NCBI GenBank assembly: GCA_003640385.1
Contig: RCAB01000116.1
Span: 62,001 to 126,000 of the forward strand
DNA length: 64,000 bases
Source: Setaria digitata
Lineage: Eukaryota; Nematoda; Chromadorea; Rhabditida; Setariidae
Direction of reading: 5' to 3'
The notes under the pieces: model-generated
What the model was told of the DNA's origin: nothing
The model's database searches: none
The model's input: the letters and a program-made list of their open reading frames with translations, nothing else
Position numbers and translations under genes: made by a program
Part shown: piece by piece, positions 12,738-25,083 of the stretch
Position numbering within the stretch: the stretch's first letter is position 1
Layout: each line of letters begins with the position of its first letter

Positions 12738-15609
12738 CCCTGCAGTCGACAGTTCCATTTATACAGCGTTGTGTGGTGGTCACCCGTCAGGTGGATGGCT
12801 ACGGCCTCACTGTAACAGGCGATCACCCCGTATTTGTTCATACTGTTAAGCCTGATGGTGCTGCATTTCATGCTGGTGTTAGACAAGGTGACAAAATTTT
12901 AAAAGTTAATGGAATGCCCGTCACTGCTTCCAATCATCTCGAAGTTGTCCGGATGATTTCCGGTAAATTTTAATTTTTTTTTTTTTGTCCAGAAATTTCC
13001 AACACCAACATTATATTCATTCGTTTTTTCCTTTCTAATTATGTATTTTAAAGGTAGCAAATATTTACAAAAAAAAAAAAGAAAATATTTATCATTAATA
13101 ACATGTTGATTTTAAGAAAGTATATGAAAATGGATAATTATAACTATGTAAGGCGTATTATTTTTGTGAAAATAAACAGAATTCACTAGAGACTAATTTT
13201 CGATGAAAGGCTTTTATTTTGTTGCTTACCACAAACTTCACAGATGACATATTTTCGTTTTGCAACAGTTTAACTATGTGCTGCACTGGCAAATATTGAA
13301 AAATAACTTTTGAAATTTGTAAAATTATCCATCTATCATTATTATTTACTAGTAGTAGTAACATTATTTTGTTTGCTTGTCAGAAATATTTCAATTTTAA
13401 AATTAAAATTTCGTTCACGTATCATTTCTCATTTAAATTATAGCCTTTCATTTGGAATTTGAATAGCAAATGAAATTTCATTTTCTATTTAAATTTTCGT
13501 ACGATGAATAGAAAGTTTATTCATTAAAATATAGAAATTTTGAAAAAAAAAAATGTATCATATTTGATAACAAATCAGCAAATAAAGTTTTTATTTATTT
13601 ACTTTTTTTTTCTTTTAATTTTATAATTTATGATTAATTCTTCCATTAACATATTTCGTGTTAATTGCTTTTGTAAGTTTCAATTTTCTTTTTCCCTCTC
13701 TCGTATGATTCAATTTTCCCTTTTTATATTAACGACGATAATTATAAGCAAATTATCACTTCCTCAAATTTCTCTTAAAATCATCAACATTCATCTATTT
13801 ATAAATCAGAATTCCTACGTCGCAATTATCTCACATATTCAAAATTTCATTTTTGTTTTCTTGAATTTTACAAGATTTCCAGAGATAATTAGAAAAATTT
13901 ATGCAACCAGCACTATTTAATGGTTCTTTTTAAATATTTTTTTCTTTTGTTTTGCATTTCAGCTATCTGAAAATATCTAAAAAAAGAAAAAAAAAATTAA
14001 ATTAAGCTATTTGAAAAAAATAGTTCATATCAACAAATCTAAAAATTCATTTGAGTTCTACTTTTATTTGATTTTCCTTTTCTCTGCACCGAACTGAAAT
14101 AGTCATCTTTAACATTTTGAATGACAAATTTCTGTAATCCTTTGTGATTGTCTTTAATAGTCAAAACGTTCATTGCTTTGTTCTATTTTTATTATTATTT
14201 ATTTTTTATTTATTTATTTATTTTTTTTGAAATTTATGCAACTTTTTGAAACTTGGTTGCGAAAAAGTTTTTCTTTCAAGCATATGTTCGTTGAATTTTT
14301 ATACAAAAAACTTACAGCCAGATGGCATAAGCAGCTGAACATCCTTTTCATTTACTAGGATTTTTTAAATTTAGTAAAAATTGTCATTCCCAAACCTTCA
14401 AATTTTTAATTTTCAATTATTATTTTTTTTAAATAGTTTTTGTCCGATTAAATTATTATTGGTGCTGAATGCTCTTATGTATTTGCAAGCAATAATCTAT
14501 TAGTTTTATGCCTCATGTCATTTGAAATTTTAATTAAAATTTTTTTTCCTCTCATCCTTCTGAAAGTATTTATAAATTTTAAGGAATTCCAAAATTAAAT
14601 TGCTCCGAAGTACTTTATGAACGAATAATTTTGAAATTTGCTTGATATTTATACAATCAATTTATTAGGAGGCCAAACGGTGGCGTTAACATTACTGGGA
14701 CCACCACCGGAGCCTCTTACTTTGGACGTTCGAGAAGTCCTACAGATGCGAGCTCATGAAAGTAGACCAATTATTACTGAACCTATACTCATTGAGGTAC
14801 TTTTTTAAGCCTTTATCAAAAACTAAAGAAACAAACTTAAAGTAATGAAAATTAAATTTGCTTTTTGACGGCTAAACTTTTCTTTTTTTTTTTTTTTGTT
14901 TCGGGAAAAGAAGAAAACGTTAAGCGAAGAAATTTTTAGAAGTGAGAAAGTTCAGACTCATGAAGATTTGCTCATAAAAATTTTGTGTTTGATAGGATCA
15001 AATCATTTTGAAGATAAAAAGAAGAAAAAAAAAAAAAAAAAGGAATATTTTTTAACTTAATAAGAAGGGAAAAAAAAAATCAGAAAGCGATTTTATTTAT
15101 TTTCAAGGATCATATCATACAACATATAACGTTTCATTTTTTTTTTTTTTTTTTTAAATTAAATTTTAGAACGAACGAAAAGAAGAATGGAAGCGAAAAC
15201 GCGTGAAAATTATTAGGCAGATGTTGGAAGAAGAACGTCGGCACGTTGAAGTAAAAAAAAAAAAAAAATAAAATAAAATGCTATTTTTAACAAAAGAGAA
15301 AAAAAAAGTCATTTATTTAGAACAGATTTGTCTCTTTAAAAGTTTGTAAGAAGGTGGTTAGTTAAGTTAACTTTCGAAACTCGAGACTTATTCGTCAGCT
15401 TAGTTTAATTCGCTCTTTTTTTTTTTTTTTTTTTTTCTAATCAATGCATAGTTGGTACTTCTAATAGTTTCAAGAAATTTCCATTCAAGCTTCCGATACG
15501 CTAATATATTCTATCGTAAGATCGCAACAGTAAAGTGGTTTTACTAATTTCAGAATTAAAAATTTTGCTTCAATTTAAGTATAATAATTTTAAAGATTAA
15601 AGGGTTAAA

Positions 15610-15644
<35 letters not shown>

Positions 15645-17168
15645 TATTTTCTACATGTTTAGTAGTTTATTTACAAAAAAAAAGAAGAAAAAAAGATTTT
15701 GATAGTTGTTGATGTGGCCAGTTTTTAACTATTAAAATCCATTATTAGTTCTGTGTTAGAAAAAAAAATTCATATAATATTAAAGAGAAGTTAGTTGCTG
15801 GCAGGTGGTATTATGCGCTTTTTTTTTTTTTTAAAAAAATTAATTATCGATTCATTTTAATAATATGTTAGTACGAAGCATTATCACTCACTAAGCATTG
15901 TTAAGTTTTAGAGGAATTCTCCCATTTTAATGTTATTATTATTTATTTATTATAATTAAATTAATTGTACATCCAGTTCATGTATTATGAAGAAAGTTAA
16001 GTTTTTAAATAGAGAAAAGAACTTTAGTTTAGTCCATTTTTAAAAATTTGAAAGAAAACAGTATTTGGAAGTAATGAGTAAAATTTTAATTTAAAAGTTT
16101 AAGAAAGGGGAAAATAGATGTAAAATAAAATTGCTCTGGCCAAATATACAAATTCTTCAGTTGTTGATTTATTTGAAGGGTTTACGCGAAACTTCGGTAG
16201 AAGGGATACAACTGGAACGTGCTTTACAGCGTATTGAAAGCTTGCAGAATCAACTTCGAAGTATAGAACCGGTAGTAACTCAGGTAATTTTTGGAATAAT
16301 TATCGGAATTTATTGATTACTTTAACAAAATTTAATTTAAATTATAAATCTATGTCAAATTTTATGAACCAATGAAGTAAAATATAATTTCCACATTTTA
16401 TTTCCCCTCTCTTCTTTTCCCATCCTTTATTTTACAATTTAAATCAAATTATCGCTTCGTTTCAATTTAGATTAGATTAAAATAAGCATGAATTGAATTT
16501 GAATCAAACTTAAGCTGAAGAAGTATGATACCGTAGCTTGAGAAAAAAAAAAAAATAAAGAATAATAGAGAAATAAAAAAGAGTGAGAAGTTAGTTAGTA
16601 AATTCATGTGAGCATGACAATAAGAAAAGAAGAGAAACAACTGATAACATTGTAAGGCTTGGAAAAAATTGAATAATCAAACTTTGTTTGCCTTTCTGTG
16701 CTGATTAAGAGAAATTTGCATTTAGCAACTTGGCTTGTTAAAAAAAAACTGATACCAAATAATTGTTCGTTTAGAATCAAGAAATCGGAAAACTTATTTG
16801 CACAGTTATTGTTAAGTTCATCTGTTCTTCTCTCTCTCTCTCTCTCTTTCTCTTTCTCTCCCTGTCTTAAAAGAAAGAGAAGGATTAGCAGTTTGCAATT
16901 TTCTTTACTTTGCTATATATTATGTAATTTTCATTTTCTCTCAAAAAAGTGATAAGTGTGCATCATTTAGTGATTTTAGTTCAGCTTTATAGTTTATTTA
17001 TATTGTTTCTATTCTGGAATGAAACTTCTGGTTGTTCTTGACAAACTTGAGAAGAAGTTTGAAACATAAAAAGACTAGAATGACAATAAGAGAGAAAAAA
17101 AAAAAAAAAGATGAATAAGAAAAGTTTGAAAACAAAAAAAAAAAGCATCTCTTTTCTTTCCCTCCCTT

Positions 17169-17214
<46 letters not shown>

Positions 17215-17813
17215 TGCCAATCAACGATGTTTCCTCCCATTAAGCATTTTTAGGAAGAAAAAATACACTTGGGAGTATTTTCATGGAAAACTTACAACTA
17301 TATTTATGTACATCGGATGATTGTGAAAGAATTAGGAAAATTTTTATCTTTTTTTTTTTTTTTCCATTCTTGTTGGTCTAACGTTTCTTTCAAAAACAAA
17401 ATTTAACGGAATAAAGCCGCTTTTGTTTAGTTTGCTTTTTTTTTTTTTTATTTTTATTTTTATTTTTATTCCTTTTTTTTTTTTATTTCAATCCTCTTTT
17501 CTTTTTTTTTTCTTTCCTCCTAAAATTTTTTCCTTCTCCTTTAACAAACTACTCAATCGTCAACTTTTCTTCCCTCATTTTCCAGAATTCATCATTTCTT
17601 CCTTTCTTTTCTTTCACTTCTCACAATTTAAAAAAATATTTTCCTCCCATTATATTACTCAAAAATTTCTTTGCATTACATATGCTTCTTCTTTTTTTCT
17701 TTTTATTGTTGCAAATTTCTCGGGTAAATTAACATCAAACTTTATAAGCTTTATAATTTACTTTTTCTGTTTATCACTTATCATCCTTATCACTTCTTAA
17801 TCATTTTCTTTTC

Positions 17814-17846
<33 letters not shown>

Positions 17847-20800
17847 TACTGTTAACATCTATCTTTTCTATCCATGACAAGAATTTCGTTTATAATTTAG
17901 GAAAAATGGATGGTGAATAGTGGTATGCATTTTGTTCATCCAGTGGAAATTATCCCAATGGAAGAAGAAATCGATGATGATGGATCCGAAATTCCATTTA
18001 ACGTTAGCACACTATCGCTATTAACTCATTATAGACCTTTCATTAATTTTTAAAAATTTTTTTACTATGCAAAATAATTTTTAATTTTTCAGTTTGAATT
18101 TACAATCAATTGCTTTCGTGACGCGTATTGTAAAGAGCATAAAATAGCGATAATTTATGCATGTTATAAAATTTAAATTCTAAAATTTATTAAAAGTTTT
18201 AATTTTTGTTTTCACCAAGCCACTCCATTTACATTCCTACCGTTTTTGTTTTCCTGCAATCTGAATAATATCCGCTTGCATTCATTCAAATTAAGCTTCA
18301 TATGCTACTATAAACTTTTGGACTTCAGCTAAAAAAATTCTATTTAAATATGTTTTGCTTCTCTCCTCTCTAACTATATTATTTGCGCATAAATTATAAT
18401 TGATTAATAAAATTTAAGTGCTTAATTGCTTAACTTAAAAAAACCATTCATCGTATCCATGTTCCATGTTTGCCTTTCATTAATAAGTAATTTTTTACGA
18501 CAAAGAAAAGGAAGAAGAAAAAGTTTTAGCAATAGGAAGAAAACGTATATGTATAAGTTTGACTTTAACTAAATCTAGCGTACTTATAATAAATTTGAGA
18601 CCTTTAAAAAAAAAAAAAAAAAAGAATGAAATAAAATAAAACGCATAATTAAGGCAAAAAATAAAACGAATAGAAAAAAATTGCATGTCACTGAACTAAT
18701 TCAGGTAAAATGATGTGATACGTCGTCGCATTCAGATTTATTAATAAGACACTAAAGGACTTGGAAATAATGTGAAATCTTATTTTTAACATTTTTTTGG
18801 AGTTTATTATTCTTTCTTTATTAGCGTGTTTTTTGCTCTTTTTTTTTTTTGCAATATTCTGAAGATAATTATTTTAAAAATTTTCACATTCTTCCATTTT
18901 TAAATGATTTGGAAAGATTGCATTTTTAGCTTGAAGCTCAGGGACCTTTCTTGAATTTTGCTGACCTCAAAACGCGTCCTGCTCATTTGGCCGCTTTTAT
19001 CAACTATCTCTTAGCAAATGCCAATCCAAGCAGTGTAGTATGATTTTAATCTCTTTTTTTTTTCCATTTTCTTCTTTATACATACAAGGAAATTCTAAAT
19101 TTTAATTTCTGCTAATATTGCTTACTTTCAAAAAAAAAAAAAAAAAAATTTTGCAAATTTATAATTATCATTATAAAATTTAAATGAAATTTCAGTTCTT
19201 CTATCTGATTACGGATGCTTATCAAAATTCAACTGCTGTCCCAAAAGATTTACGAAAATGGGCTTATGAAATCTTTTCCACCTTTCTGATACCGAACTCT
19301 CCTCTCTCCTGGGACTGTATTGATCAGTCAATGATCCAAAGCATTGATAAGGTTAACTTTTTTTTCAATCAAAATATTTAAAAAATTTTTTTACTTTTTA
19401 AACTTTATTTCAAAATTGTTATTCATTTTTCTGTTTAGGTGTTAGCAGCAACTGTACAAGCAACGGATAACGATGTTGATCAACTTCTTAAGATATTTGT
19501 TTCTGCAAGGAAGAAATCATTGGATGATATCAATGAGCATTTGGCTGATTTTCGCCAAAAACGTCTTATAGGTTTTTTTTTTTCTTTTTTTTCTAATGCA
19601 AATATTACCTAATCAAGTTGATATATATGAACTACCGGAATATTGTTAACATCACTGGAATTTTTGAAATTTGAAAATTTTGAAGTTATTGGAATATTAT
19701 TTTCTTAAGATATTTAATTCACCAAATATTCTGACAACTTTAAAATTTGTAAATCTTGAAAATTCCAGCAATACTACTCTAAAATGCAATTTTTGACGTC
19801 TTATGCGTAGACGGATCATGAAATTTATTAGTCCTGTGAGATTATCCAGTCATTATTATCGTTATGTACTATCATGCATTTTTCAATTTGTTTTCCTTTT
19901 TGTTCGATTTAGTGCTAGCCATTATTTTTGATAACTTTTTCAAGTCTTTTTTTCTTTCCAGTAATAGGAAATTGCTATGAACATTTTGGGAAGTATCAAA
20001 ATTAAAAGGTAAATACATATTTTTGAAATTTGTTCCCACGGAATAATAAGCCCTGATAGTATTTACTCATGTGGCGTAAAAAAAAATTGCATAAATTTTC
20101 CCAAAAATTTGATTTTATTCCATTTTTCTTCCAGAATTTTCAATTTCACACAATAAAATCCACGTGAAAATATGTATTGGCCATTTTCTTCTTTTCCCAT
20201 TTTCTTGAAATTTTTTGAAAAAATTAAAAAAAAAAAAAAACGGAAGATTTAAAATCAAAAAAGTACAAAAATCGAATGTAATTTTGCTAATATATATAGA
20301 AAATTAATTTTCAAATATTTCTAGGCTTGGGAAGTTTATTTGATGCTAACCAGTTGGCATATATAAGTAAGGGTGATACAGCGATGGAAACACGGGTTGG
20401 TGAAGCAATCTTAATTCGCTCATTGGAAAATATGCTAAATTCGGTGAATCAAGACTTGGAAAATTGTGAATCACGTTCACTGGCTATTATTTCTGCCTTA
20501 GCTACAATTATAAAGGTAATTATGCAAAAAATTTCTTCTGCTTTTTTTTTAAAATATTTAAATTCTTTTATATATAATTGTTCCAGTTAGCTAAGTTATT
20601 AGCCTGTTATAATTGTTACATACCGGAAAGCTTTGGATTGGTTACATTTTTCAGTATGCTACACGAAAAAAAAAAAAAAAACATTTAGTTCATTTATTTG
20701 AAATTTTTGGAATTGCTTTGCTTACAAGCATAAACATCATTAATGCTCAAAGTTATTTGAAGTTTTGCTTGTTAATCATGAAAAATTGTCAAATTTGGGC

Positions 20801-23800
20801 GAAACCGGACTCACTGAACATTATTCATTCCTTCCTATCTTCTCTCTTTTTTTCTTTTTATTAGTTAGTCTAAATAAGTAAAATTGTTGGTATAATTCAA
20901 GCTAGCACTATTTATGATTTCCTGATTCTTTCCGAATGCTGCCAATTCCTTTTCATATTCATTCTTCTGATTTCACTTCATACTCTTTTCCCGAAACTAT
21001 CAGGGCAAATAATGAGGAAATTATAATTTATTTGTTCCGGCTTTTTTTAAATGTATTTTTTCCCTTTTTTATTTTTATTTTTATTTTTTAATTTTAAGCT
21101 TATTTTCCAGGACTTTGACAACAACTTCCGAATTCAATAGAGAAAATAAATTTTAATGAAAATGATTGCATAAATGCAGTGAATCATTTCTAGGTTGTAT
21201 TGAATATGCGATCTAATACCAACGAGAAAATTCTGGACCGATGTCCAACATTTGTCACTAGAGATAGGGTTGGCATGTTCAGGATGAAAATGGCATCGAA
21301 ACGGTCAATTCAGGTCAAGGGTCATCAGTTTATGCTAAATGCTGTCAATTTAACTGTTTACTGCTACCAGTGTCGCGATGCTGTATGGGGAGTTAATGCG
21401 CAAGCTTATTTTTGTCAAAGTAATCATTTCATTGGAATATGATTAAATTTAGAAATTGGGCTACATACAGAATTATAGGACTTGCGACTTATTCGACGAT
21501 ATTATCTTTCATTTGAATTAAATTGGTAAATGTTTCAGATTGTGATGTTGTTGTGCACAAACAATGTACATCTGCCCTTCCTGATCATTGTTATCCGGCA
21601 ATCCAGAAAAAAGCGGGAGCAAACAAGACGAAACGTCCTGGATCAACTGCTAAATGCGAGAATGAATTGTTCGATGGTAGCAACTCATTAGCAGAACAAT
21701 CGCATTCAACACTAATTATTGCCGATAAGGTTTGATATCAAAAAATTTCGACGAATTTATTGGACAGTCAAGATTCTCTGGATTCGGATTTTAATCTCTT
21801 TTCCACACTTTCAACCCATTATTAATAGTTTTAGGAGTTACATAGAGTGGATAATGTTAAATCTGCATCTTCGGATTCCGGAATTGGTACGGATATGGAA
21901 AAGCCAGTATCCCGATCGCAAAGTATGCGTTCTCGGGTTAGTGAATGTTTCAGTTTAAGGTTGAAAGTAATTTTTTGGCATACTGTTAACTGCATTTTTG
22001 CTAATTTAGGCTGAAGAAATGCAAGATGGTAGACGTGGTCGTTCAGCATTTTCATGGGGTGGTGCATTAGCACCACCGGAAGAAGGTGAAGAACGTCCGC
22101 GCCGGACACGAAGTGACATGGATAGTGAAGATAAAGCTTCACCGGTTACGTTGAATAGATGTCCACTTGATGCTGTTTCACTATCAGGTGAATTTATTAC
22201 ACGTGGATTCTAATGGAAATTATAAGACTTAGATTTCAGTTATCGGAAGGAAACTATCACTTTGTCTTTGGTATGATTAATTTTGGAAATGTTCATAAAT
22301 GCACTAATGAATTCAGGAAGTTCTTCGGTGTCTCATGCATCTGGAGGTGACGAAGAGGTCCGGCGACTGATGGATAAAATTGAGAAAAATGCACTTGCTG
22401 ATGGCGATAGTGATTTGGAGGCTAGCCATGTATTATTATTGGAACCTAATTAATGCTATCTTGAAAGTAGAGAAATTTAAATTTCTAAATTTTACACTTT
22501 TGAGATAGCATTAGAAATTTTGCTATTATATATTCTTACACTTGTTTAGGCTTTCCCGTTTTATAGGTTGAGACTGAAGTACCTTCGTTGGAAAGTTTCG
22601 TTGGCTGGGAAGTTGTACGACGATTGAAACCCAAAGAAAAGAAACGACAAGAAGTTATCAATGGTTTGTACTCCTCATCGATAATTAAATATAATCGAAC
22701 TTATAATTGGTTTTCTTTCCAAATCATGCGACTAGATGCAATGCAGTATTATTAAATCTTTTTAAACATACTTATCATGAATGTCCAACTTTTGTTATCA
22801 CTTCAGTTCTGTATTCTGTTTTTTAATTTCATGAAACTTTCTAACTTTTTATAAAACTTATTATATACTAAATTAATGCCTAAATGATCATAAATATCTT
22901 CAATTACAATTCAGTATTTGTTTTTTTGCACTGGATGAACTTTATTTTTAGAACTTTTTCATACAGAAAGAACTCACGTAAGGAATTTGAAAATACTTTA
23001 CAAAGTATTTTATAAACCGATGGTTATGCAGAATATTGTGCCCTTAGAAGTTATCAAATTATTCTTCCCAAATCTCGAAGAGCTCCTTGAAGTACATGGT
23101 AATATGTCTAGGTAATGCTTCTTTTTTTTCCAATCAAAATGATGTGTTAAGTTCTTTTTTCTTTCCTAACTGTAAATAGAATCAGGTNCATTTGATAAAT
23201 TAATTTTTACTCGTCATAATTTATACGCTAATAAAGAATTATTTATTGCAGGTGGATGTGTTAAGTTCTTTTTTCTTTCCTAACTGTAAATAGAATCAGG
23301 TTCCTTGCGATATGTTGAAAAGTGTGGACTATTTAAATTTGTCTTATTTAAATGAATGATCGATTGCCGTTTTATCTTAAATAATGTGGTTTGTCTAAGT
23401 GAACGGTCAATCAGTTATCACTTTATCACAAGTGTGATAGTCAAGTTGTTTTTTTGTTCTTTCAGAATGATGAGGACAATGGTGGAAGAATGGAAACGAG
23501 ATTGTGATTTGAATGGTTTATTAGGTGATGTAGGATTATTAATGGAAGATTTATTTGATGGTGAAAATGGTCTGAAACTTATGGAAGCAACTGCAACATT
23601 TTGCCAACATCAGCAGCATGCACTGGATATTCTAAGACAGCGGTAAATTTAGAAATTCATTTTCATCTTGTTAACTAATTATTATTTCATTTTATTTATT
23701 AGTAAAATTTCAGTTAATTAACTCAATTGATAGGTGTAAAAAAGAAAAGGACGATCAGCTGAGTAGATTTCTGATCGAGGCTGAAAGCAATCCTTTGTGC

Positions 23801-24558
23801 CGTAAGCTACAATTAAAGGATATGCTTCCGGTTGAGATGCAAAGGCTTGTCAAGTATCCTTTATTGTTGGAAACTATAGCCAAGTATACACAGGAGCCAT
23901 CTGAGGAACAAACAAAAATTCTGAATAGTGTCAACTCAGCCAAGAGGATACTTTCAGGTTCTTTTTCTGAATTTCTGAATTAATTTCTTTGTCTTAGCTC
24001 ATTTCAAAAATAATTTTTAAATTAAGTAATGACTTTTATTAGTTTATGAAAATTATGCTTGTATAAATTTCATTTTAGCAGTAAATACAGCAAAACGTAA
24101 TGCCGAAAATTTGAGAAGATTAGAAGAGTTACAGAAGCGCTTAGTTACAACATCTTATGATCGTGAAAATTTCGGCAGCGATTTTCATTCCTTCAATTTA
24201 ATGCAGTAAGTTTTTTTTTTTCACGAGAATTTAGACTTCAATTTTATCAGAATGAATTAATCAAATTCTGTTTGACCAAGTTTTATTTTGAAATTTCAAT
24301 TGATTGATTAAATTTTGTTTGCCAGTTACAAATTGGTGCATGATGGACCTTTGACTTGGCGATGCAGTCGGAATAAAATGATCGAATTGCATGTTGTGCT
24401 TCTCGAAAATGTATTAATATTGCTTACGAAAACGGGTGATGGAAGCAAATTACTTCTAAAAGTTCAGGTAATAGTCTTTTTATCAGCATTTTGGAGTGAT
24501 AATTTTAATGAATGTTTGAAAAAAATAAGTCTCTAATATCATAATACAACTGTAATCG

Positions 24559-24592
<34 letters not shown>

Positions 24593-25052
24593 TATTATAA
24601 TGAAAATTTGGCGTGATTTGCGTATATGTGTACATACTACAGCAAAGGTTAGCATTAGAGAGAATCACATAACCTTGAATAATATATGCACAAAATCATG
24701 TAATCCTGAATCGTAAAAGAATATGAAGCTATTTAAGACAAAATGATAATTGATGGACGAGACTGATTGTATAGCTAGAGCTTACTAAGATAAATTTCTT
24801 ATATTATCAAAATGATCAACATAATTGTGATATGAAAACGAAAAGAAAATAGAAATAATGTCCCTTTTTTTTTTTTTGTGAAATTGTATGTGATCGATCT
24901 ATTGTATGCATAATCAAAAACACAAAATTGAATGGTAATTTAAATAAAATAATATCGCTTTCTATTCTAAAGCTTAATGATTTTGACACCATCTGGAAAA
25001 TCACATTTTAAATTTTGAATAGCTTTTCAAAATAAATTTAAAACTTCAGAAC

Positions 25053-25083
<31 letters not shown>

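Noticed and set aside
21831..22142. 103-codon minus-strand open frame
   Set aside because: It is antisense to well-supported RhoGEF exons and has no independent features.
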